From: Mytilus galloprovincialis
Lineage: Eukaryota; Mollusca; Bivalvia; Mytilida; Mytilidae
DNA length: 64,000 nt
Assembly (NCBI RefSeq): GCF_965363235.1
Contig: NC_134844.1
Span: 21,558,646 to 21,622,645 of the forward strand
Direction of reading: 5' to 3'
Below the pieces are notes generated by a model. It was given only the letters and a program-made list of their open reading frames with translations, made no database searches and was not told where the DNA came from. Shown in pieces: positions 56,456-64,000 of this stretch; positions within the stretch are counted from its first letter, which is position 1, and each line of letters begins with the position of its first letter. Made by a program: the position numbers and the translations under genes.

Positions 56456-58179
56456 ATGTCATACTTTACATCTAATTTTTTCATGATCTTTCATCAATAG
56501 ATACTTTCAGCATGGTTGCTAAACTTTGAACCTGTGTTTACATTTTTCTTTAAACTGCAATATATTCCCGTCTTTCGTGATACGTCTTATTTAATTTTCA
56601 TTTACATGCATATGGATTAAGTTTAGACATTAAAAATAAAAGAATATTTGTTTTATTTCCTTGACTTTTTTTGTGCTGTAATAATTCAATACGGTCAATT
56701 GATAAAGCATCTATTTAGAGTTATCATATACATGTAGACCACTTTGAAAATGGACAGATCATTGTGTATTAATTTGTTATGGTCACACATGTTTCTTATC
56801 TGCTGTATTGCTTCATTGATAAATCCTCGGAATACATGCTGGAGTGACATCTATTCTGACCCAGAGAAAAGAATTTGTTTGTTTTGAATGTGTTGCAAGG
56901 TCAAGAATGCCATGTGTTGTAAATCTTTGACTTGTAATTATATCAGCATATAAAACATGTAAAAGAACTAGTATGAGATCGCATAGGTGAACTTCAATAT
57001 TATTATTTGCCAGACGAATATAGTTTTTTTTCAATTTCAACCGATGTTCCATGATATATTATGACTCCGCGCCCTCCCAGTATCTGCAATGATAGAATTC
57101 TTTGCCATACGCTTTTGCTTTAAATTACCAAATCAATGTTCATAAAATCACTCTCCCTTTTCAAGTCTTAACATAATAAGTTGCCGCACCCAATCAATGT
57201 ACAAATATATCTTAAGGTCAACCTTGCTGTTCCCCGAGACTACAAACACATGTGTGTATAATCATAAATTATATCTGATCTGCTTAAATCACTATACTCA
57301 TATCATGCATATAATTACGGTAAACGCTACAATATTGTATATCTTAAATTATCATATAGCTATCATTAAATTAAACAAGAAATGAAAATTATACTTACTT
57401 TACACTGCTGAGAGCAACTCTTAACTTGATGTGGTAATCAAATTGGCGCAAATAAATTCAAAATGTCGGTCTTCTACGCATGTGCCAATCAGAAAAAGAT
57501 ATCCGTTTCAAGTAATTATAATAATTATAATAATTTTATCGCAATTTAAAGATTAATTTATATATGAAACAGTAATCATTGAATTCATTCAAAAACATTA
57601 TTAAACCAATAAAAAAGTAATCATTTAAGCAAAAAGGGAAATACACAAAATTTGGTTCAATCTCATCTCGAAGTTGAAATTTTGGTCGACACTTAAAGTC
57701 ATCAACCTTAACTAAACCGTTTATCAACGTTATATTTTCAACCAATTAAAGCATTGAAAGCATCAACTCAAATTGAATGTTGATTCAACGTTGGCAGTTC
57801 AACGTTGAAAATTTTAACCACAAATCAACGTTGATTCAACAACGTGATTTAAACGTTAATAGAATTGACGTTGATACAACGTTGATTTTACGTTGATCAA
57901 CGCTACAACCAAATTTCAACATATTTTCAACGTTGGTTCAACGTTCTGTGCCTGCTGGGAAGGGTCTCTCCCAATGGGATTTATTTAGGTAAGTTAGTAT
58001 TAAATATGTACATTATTTACCTGTTTACAGTTGTAAATGATATGATCTTTCTTATTTTAATGCCAAATAAGAGTTTTAACCCCCAATTTTACAGTCCACT
58101 GAACATAGAAAATGATAATGTGAGCGGGGCATTCAAGTGTAAGTGGGCCATTCCTGTACTATACCTATCAACACATTGA

Positions 58180-58715
58180 ATTTTATACGCCTATAATGGT
58201 ATACCGTTGTCCATCAATCCATCATCAACATGTCGGACAATAAGTCAATGAATCTTTGGTGAATTGTTTATAATCTATTGACATGAGCTCCCTTTCGATT
58301 TTTATAAATTTCAGAATTCAAGTTTCTGAGTTTTCACATTTGGTTTTTTTTTTTTTTTTTTAAAGGGGGAATTTTCAAGTTTTTGGACAATAACTCAAAA
58401 ATACTTGCAGCAGTTTGCAAGAAACTTTGTCATGTTTGTTGAATTGTTTTGATTTTTATAGATTTTAGATTTTATGTTTCAGAGTAATGAGTTATGTGAT
58501 TTTGTTCATAAAATAGGGGGGATTTCACAGTTTTAGTACAATCCTTTGAGCAGTTATCATGAATGTTTGGTGACTGGTTTATATCTATTTTATATAACAT
58601 CCGTTTATTTTTTTTATTTTTTTATGATATGACATTGAGAAGTTATTGTTACATTGTATTATTTGAAAAGCAACAGGCATAGCATGCGCTCATGGCACAG
58701 CTGCTTATTTATATA
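58180..58715. repeat. Dispersed 'tatacgcc ... gcgctcatggc' element
   Basis: Begins 'ttttatacgcctataatgg' and ends 'gcatgcgctcatggcacagctgctta'. This is the inverted order of the edges of the 18716-19612 element. Contains degenerate 'tcacagttttagtacaat'-type tandem segments. Confidence 0.55.
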
Positions 58716-58876
58716 ATTGCATAAATATAATATCACATTTTAGTCCAAATTTACAAAATCACAATAATCTGATTATAAAAAATTATAAATGCAAGCAATA
58801 ATTTCTGAATTTTCAGTATATTGGCTGCCAAAACATGTTCCTAATTTAAAAAAAAAGATGAATTTTGTTGTTACAG

Positions 58877-61800
58877 GACAATGTCAGATGACAGATTTTT
58901 CTACACTATACCTGTAGAATGGAGAGGATTATTCCAATCTGCCATGAAATCTAATAATACTGTTTTAAACAGAATGAATGCATGGTATGAAGAACAATGG
59001 TCATCTAAGTATGGAGGACTATTGCTATGGACTGATCTTATACAGAGTTTGTTGGCAGAAGAACCCGCCATCAAGGAAGGAGAACTTATATTGTAAGTTT
59101 TAATTATTAAATACCAATACATATACAATATCTTGTATTCAGTTGAATGACAAATATAATTGGATATTTAAGTTTATCTATGCTACCAAATATAGTCTAC
59201 ATACATGACATATGCCACAAAAATGCTGTGAAAACAAAAATCATAGATTTGCAAGTGCCATATTTCATCAAATTCATTCCTTTAATTTTGAAATAATCTG
59301 TTTAATGCCATCATTCAAGTTAGACAGCATTCAAGAGAAAAAATAATACCTAATCATGCTGATTTGCCATATATAATTTCAGAATTTTGGGTAATTTCAT
59401 TATTCATATCACCAAAATCAAAATAACATCACATCATTGGGTGAATTTCCATTTTAAAAGCCAAATATATGCCAAAAAACGTCACTTTCCAAATGGTTTT
59501 TGTCAAAAATGAAAGTGGCCACATCGGTGTTCATCCTCAACCTTTATATATGTTATGTATTATCATCAAATACAACTTACATTTCAATATTATGAATGAC
59601 CACGAATGTGGCCACTTTCATTTTAGACGGAAACCGTCTAAAATTTAACTAAAATGCTCAAATTGTGAAGATTTCAGAAATTTAGCATGACTTAATGATG
59701 CTAGAACCCGATATATGTGCATTGTATTGTCAAAAACAGCCCATATTTATGTAGCAGAAGCATTCTACTTTCCAGTAAATAGCTAAAAGATTACATTTTC
59801 ACAATTTTGTAAAACTGCTATATTTTGGGGCCAAATAGGGGTCTTACTGAATCTACTCCTTTCTTAAATTATGTTTTTCCCAATTAACATGAAGAATTGA
59901 AACAGTAATAAGTTTGGGTTTATATTATCATGATTATACATGTTATATCTCCAAAACAATAAACATGATATTGAAAAGAAAACTTCTACCACTTTCACCA
60001 TGAATTTTATATTTCAGTGTTACAAGATACAGCCAACTACCAGGATTTCTACAACAAGGTTTGCTGGCATTTTTGTTGCATCATAGACAATTTATTCCGA
60101 AGTCAAGTCTAAAATATTTTCTGGAAGGAATAGGGAATTCTATGCAAGTGGACTCCTGGGTTGAAATTCTGTACAGAATGTTACAAGCATACCTGGTATT
60201 ACTTAAATTCTTATGTTTTAGCTTTATCTTTAGTAATACATGTATAATGAATGTAGTGAAATGGGTTTTACTCAGCTTTTTTGACAAATTGTGAATACTC
60301 TTGTGTGACAGTGCAAATTTATAATGGTCTGAAAATATAAAAAAGAAGATGTGGTATGATTGCCAATGAGACAACTGTCCACAAGAGACAAAAATGACAC
60401 AGACATTAACAACTAAAAGTCACCGTACGGCCTTCAACAATGAGCAAAGCCCATACCGCATAGTCAGCTATAAAAGGCCCTGATATGAAAAGTTCATTTA
60501 ACGTTTATACATTGTACTCTAACCTTTATCCATTTCCTTCATCAGAATAATTGTTCATCAACAATGTCACAGTATACGTAGGCAAGACTTATCTTCACAT
60601 CCACAATGTCACAGTATACGTAGGCATGACTTATCTTCACATCCACAATGTCACAGTATACAATGTACGTAGGCAAGACTTATCTTCACATCCACAATGT
60701 CACAGTATACGTAGGCAAGACTTATCTTCACATCCACAATGTCACAGTATACGTAGGCAAGACTTATCTTCACATCCACAATGTCACAGTATACGTAGGC
60801 AAGACTTATCTTCACATCCACAATGTCACAGTATACGTAGGCAAGACTTATCTTCACATCCACAATGTCACAGTATACGTAGGCAAGACTTATCTTCACA
60901 TCCACAATGTCACAGTATACGTAGGCAAGACTTATCTTCACATCCACAATGTCACAGTATACGTAGGCAAGACTTATCTTCACATCCACAATGTCACAGT
61001 ATACGTAGACATGACTTATCTTCACATCCACAATGTCACAGTATACGTAGGCAAGACTTATCTTCACATCCACAATGTCACAGTATACGTAGGCAAGACT
61101 TATCTTCACATCCACAATGTCACAGTATACGTAGGCAAGACTTATCTTCACATCTACAATGTCACAGTATACGTAGGCAAGACTTATCTTCACATCCACA
61201 ATGTCACAGTATACGTAGGCAAGACTTATCTTCACATCCACAATGTCACAGTATACGTAGGCATGACTTATCTTCACATCCACAATGTCACAGTATACGT
61301 AGGCAAGACTTATCTTCACATCAACAATGTCACAGTATACGTAGGCAAGACTTATCTTCACATCAACAATGTCACAGTATACGTAGGCAAGACTTATCTT
61401 CACATCAACAATGTCACAGTATACGTAGGCAAGACTTATCTTCACATCAACAATGCCACAGTATACGTAGGCATGACTTATCTTCACATCAACAATGCCA
61501 CAGTATACGTAGGCAAGACTTATGTTCACATCAACAATGCCACAGTATACGTAGGCAAGACTTATGTTCACATCAACAATGCCACAGTATACGTAGGCAT
61601 GACTTATCTTCACATCAACAATGCCACAGTATACGTAGGCAAGACTTATCTTCACATCCACAATGCCACAGTATACGTAGGCAAGACTTATCTTCACATC
61701 CACAATGTCACAGTATACGTAGGCAAGACTTATCTTCACATCCACAATGTCACAGTATACGTAGGCAAGACTTATCTTCACATCCACAATGTCACAGTAT

Positions 61801-63768
61801 ACGTAGGCATGACTTATGTTCACATCAACAATGTCACAGTATACGTAGGCAAGACTTATCTTCACATCAACAATGTCACAGTATACGTAGGCAAGACTTA
61901 TCTTCACATCCACAATGTCACAGTATACGTAGGCAAGACTTATCTTCACATCAACAATGTGACAGTATACGTAGGCAAGACTTATCTTCACATCCATGTT
62001 TTTCTACCATTTTCAGGTCTGTTTTTATTTACATAAATTACATGTACATGATGTTATGGTATATTTTAGATACTCGTGTCAAAAAATGAAAGAATTTCTT
62101 TGTTATTATTTATGTGCCATATTTTCATCAACATATCAATCATGTCAATCTTATTTATTTACCTTCATTTCACTGATATGGACTTTATTTATTTACCTTC
62201 ATTTCACTGATATGGACTTTATTTATTAACATGATTAATAGGTTTCTACCGAAGGACAAAAGAAAGAATACTTACAGTATGAATTTACACCTGGAAACCA
62301 AACCTATGCTAATTCTGTTTACCAGCAGCTTCAGAATTCTGAAATTAAGACCTCTCCATGGACAATAACAGCACAGGTTAATTTCGGTATGTCACTTCAT
62401 CCAGTACTTGCAATGCATTTCAATGATAATTTAAGGTTATTAGACATAAGAAGATGTGGTGTTAAACCATTCAAACAGGAAAACCAAGGGTCTAATCTAT
62501 ATAAGAAACAAGAAACAGTTAAGAACCATATCAATAAACAACAACCACTGAACAACAGGAGTCAATTTCACAAATAAACTTATGACTAAGATTGATCTTA
62601 AGGATGTTCGCTACTCTGTTTCAAAATAACAAGCTTTTTAAAAGACTGCTATAAATTGATAGTATATAAATAAAGAAACTAGAAAAGCAGAAAAAAACTA
62701 GGGGTCCGTGTGCTTGTTTTCGAGATTAAAGACAGCTAAAATTTCGCGGGAAATATTTCTCTCTAGATTTTTTCTACAATTAACATTGTCATCATTTGTC
62801 TTTCAAAAACCATGAAAAAATAACAAGGATTTTATAAAATTTTCAAATATGACTTATAAAACTGTATGTTTTAAAATTATGAAAAGAAAAATAGGGCTTA
62901 ATGGGTAAAAATTTTAATGGGCACTAGATGGATAAAACCAGAGGATTTCAAATATCTGACAAAAATTCAAAAACAAGAGGAGCGAACATCCTTAAGTATA
63001 CTGAATGGTTCATGACATACAATCAATCTTAGTCTTAAGTATTTTTGTGAAACGGACTCCAGGTTTCTGACTTAGGACTGGTGCAAATTATATTTTTGTA
63101 ACTGATGATGCGGTTGAACATTTGAATCTTTATTTGCACTAGTGCAATACAACAATATTGCACTGAAACTTTTCATTATGTTCTGTGGGATATATTATGT
63201 TAATACACAATGATATTGCATGAATATTGGTCAATAAAGACTAACAATATCATATCTTTTGTAAGTCACTGGAATTGATAAATATATGTTTTAGGTATCA
63301 TATGTACGCAACACATTAAAAAAATATTTTTAATGTTTTAAGGTTCAGTTATACAAGGCAATGCTGATACCCATGAAAAAAAAGTTGAGGAGGATGATGA
63401 CATGGAAGGAGTTACCTCTCCTGATAATGGAGTTATCTCCCCTGACAATGAAGGAATGACCTCCCCTGATTTAATCATGCTAGAGGAGGAACCACTACAG
63501 AATTTGCCAAGACTTGAAATACAACCTCTCACTCAAATGGACCATTGTAAGATTAACCTTATTGTTTTATCTTATTGTAAATTTCATGTTATATACGAGC
63601 AGAAATAGATTGATCTCCCCCTATATAGCCTGCTCAATTATTCAAAAATTTCAGTGCACAAAAAACCATGACTTAATGAATTCAAATTTATAGTGGATAA
63701 TTATTACACAATGGTTAACAAATAGTAAATTCAACCACAGATATGTTTGCGGCTCCTGGTTTTCTTAG
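58877..63768 (+). CDS. Unrecognised multi-exon gene, 5 exons seen, continues off the right edge
   Basis: Exons: 58877-59092, 60018-60195, 62242-62386, 63343-63546, 63741-63768, all AG/GT-bordered with consistent phases (about 257 residues). An ATG at 58881 follows the first acceptor by four bases. It could be the start after a 5' UTR intron, or an internal Met (TMSDDRFFYT). The first exons read RFFYTIPVEWRGLFQSAMKS, LLLWTDLIQSLL, LPGFLQQGLLAFLLHHRQFI and SWVEILYRMLQAYL, which suggests helical-repeat-like protein. The fourth exon is acidic (EKKVEEDDDMEG) and holds three near-repeats of GVTSPDN. The last is a 28-nt micro-exon (YMFAAPGFL). I do not recognise the family and give no function. Strong reading-frame and splice consistency supports a real gene. 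Confidence 0.75.
59093..60017. other. Intron; small inverted repeat only
   Basis: 'atgaaagtggccacat' near 59509 is mirrored as 'atgtggccactttcat' near 59605. Otherwise nothing recognised. Confidence 0.5.
60343..60490 (-). repeat. Antisense retroelement tail
   Basis: 'gatgtggtatgattgccaat ... caccgtacggccttcaacaa' is the complement of the 14580-14712 tail. Confidence 0.75.
60563..61995. repeat. 42-bp minisatellite, about 34 copies
   Basis: Unit 'cacagtatacgtaggcaaga' + 'cttatcttcacatccacaat' + 'gt'. Variants (aagact/atgact, ccaca/caaca, tgtca/tgcca, atctt/atgtt) are clustered, giving domains of similar copies; one early copy has a 6-bp insertion (near 60660). The unit is a multiple of three and stop-free in several frames, so long open frames on both strands are artefacts. 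It fills the intron between 60195 and 62242 of the unrecognised gene. Confidence 0.95.
62558..63060. mobile_element. Foldback element carrying a nested TTAA MITE
   Basis: The outer arm 62558-62600 ('ggagtcaatttcacaaat ... gactaagattgat') is mirrored near 63018-63060. Inside sits the TTAA-flanked MITE. Confidence 0.7.
62602..62992. mobile_element. 391-bp MITE with TTAA target duplication
   Basis: Ends GGATGTTCGCTACTC and inverted GAGGAGCGAACATCC, flanked by TTAA at 62598-62601 and 62993-62996. No coding. Fits Kolobok/piggyBac-type TTAA elements. Confidence 0.85.
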
Positions 63769-64000
63769 GTAAGTATAAAGTAAGCATTATTGTTCTTTTC
63801 CAATGATCTATAAAAAGATTTTATTTTCCTGTATGACATAATACAAAATACTTACTTTTTTCACTTCACATCACAATAGTCAGATGATGATGATGATGAT
63901 TAATGTCCAGTAGCAAATTTTGCCAAATAAGAGGAAAGCAAGAAAATTAGACATTTTCATGTTCATAATCTAAAGTCAACAAATGAATTTTGACCAAACA

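Larger units (their letters stand above)
54481..57959. mobile_element. 3.5-kb DNA transposon, CCCAGCAG ends
   Basis: Opens CCCAGCAGACACAACAACGT and closes with an inverted 'CTGCTGGG' preceded by 'gttctgtgcc'. The ends are rich in AACGTTGA palindromes and related 'caacgttgaa' motifs for about 180 bp each. No transposase recognised. It contains a 43-bp tandem array and a 51-bp tandem array. No clear target duplication, so the superfamily is unassigned. Confidence 0.75.
53994..58110 (+). repeat. Dispersed 'cgtccgtccgtc' repeat broken up by two insertions
   Basis: The left part (53994-54112) runs to 'cagtttaaagtttttt' and the right parts resume at about 54373 ('ggtcaaggtagactagttt') and 57960-58110 ('gatatgatctttctt', 'ccactgaacatagaaaatga'). 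It is the same family as 5830-6110. Interrupted by an RT-element tail and by the 3.5-kb transposon. Confidence 0.6.

Noticed and set aside
60551-62089. Long open frames of 448-512 codons on both strands encoding 14-residue repeats
   Set aside because: They are frames through a 42-bp minisatellite whose unit is a multiple of three and lacks stops. They lie in an intron, and both strands are open.

Overview
The window looks like AT-rich, intron-rich animal DNA, most likely from a marine mussel (Mytilus or a close relative). This is inferred from the repeats: dispersed hammerhead-bearing units of about 355 bp, and the recurring tails containing 'gccaatgagacaact', 'cgtccgtccgtccg' and 'ctgaaggacgcctcc'. 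The genes have short exons and long introns filled with minisatellites and nested non-autonomous transposons. No bacterial or viral operon structure is seen.

Layout. 1-220 is the end of a retrotransposon reverse-transcriptase ORF, followed by repeats. 3632-16439 (+) holds eight exons of a voltage-sensor-only protein of the Hv1 / TMEM266 family; its 5' end was not found. 17289-35425 (+) is a complete 14-exon gene for a neprilysin-type (M13) membrane protein of 764 residues. Its catalytic residues are changed (HFLVH in place of HExxH), so it should be a pseudoprotease. 36963-39068 (-) is a single coding exon for a 701-residue SLC26 (SulP) anion transporter, tail to tail with the M13 gene. 39.1-58.8 kb is gene-poor: degenerate hammerhead units, long palindromes, a 3.3-kb tandem duplication, nested MITEs and a 3.5-kb DNA transposon. 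58877-63768 (+) holds five exons of an unrecognised gene that continues past the right edge.

The standout non-genic feature is a tandem array in intron 11 of the M13 gene. Five hammerhead self-cleaving ribozyme motifs lie exactly 355 bp apart (31351, 31706, 32061, 32416, 32771). This is the architecture of metazoan retrozymes, which produce small circular RNAs. Degenerate or single copies lie elsewhere on both strands.

The four genes are not an obvious pathway. The Hv1-like protein and the SLC26 protein are both membrane ion-handling families, but nothing in the sequence links them functionally.
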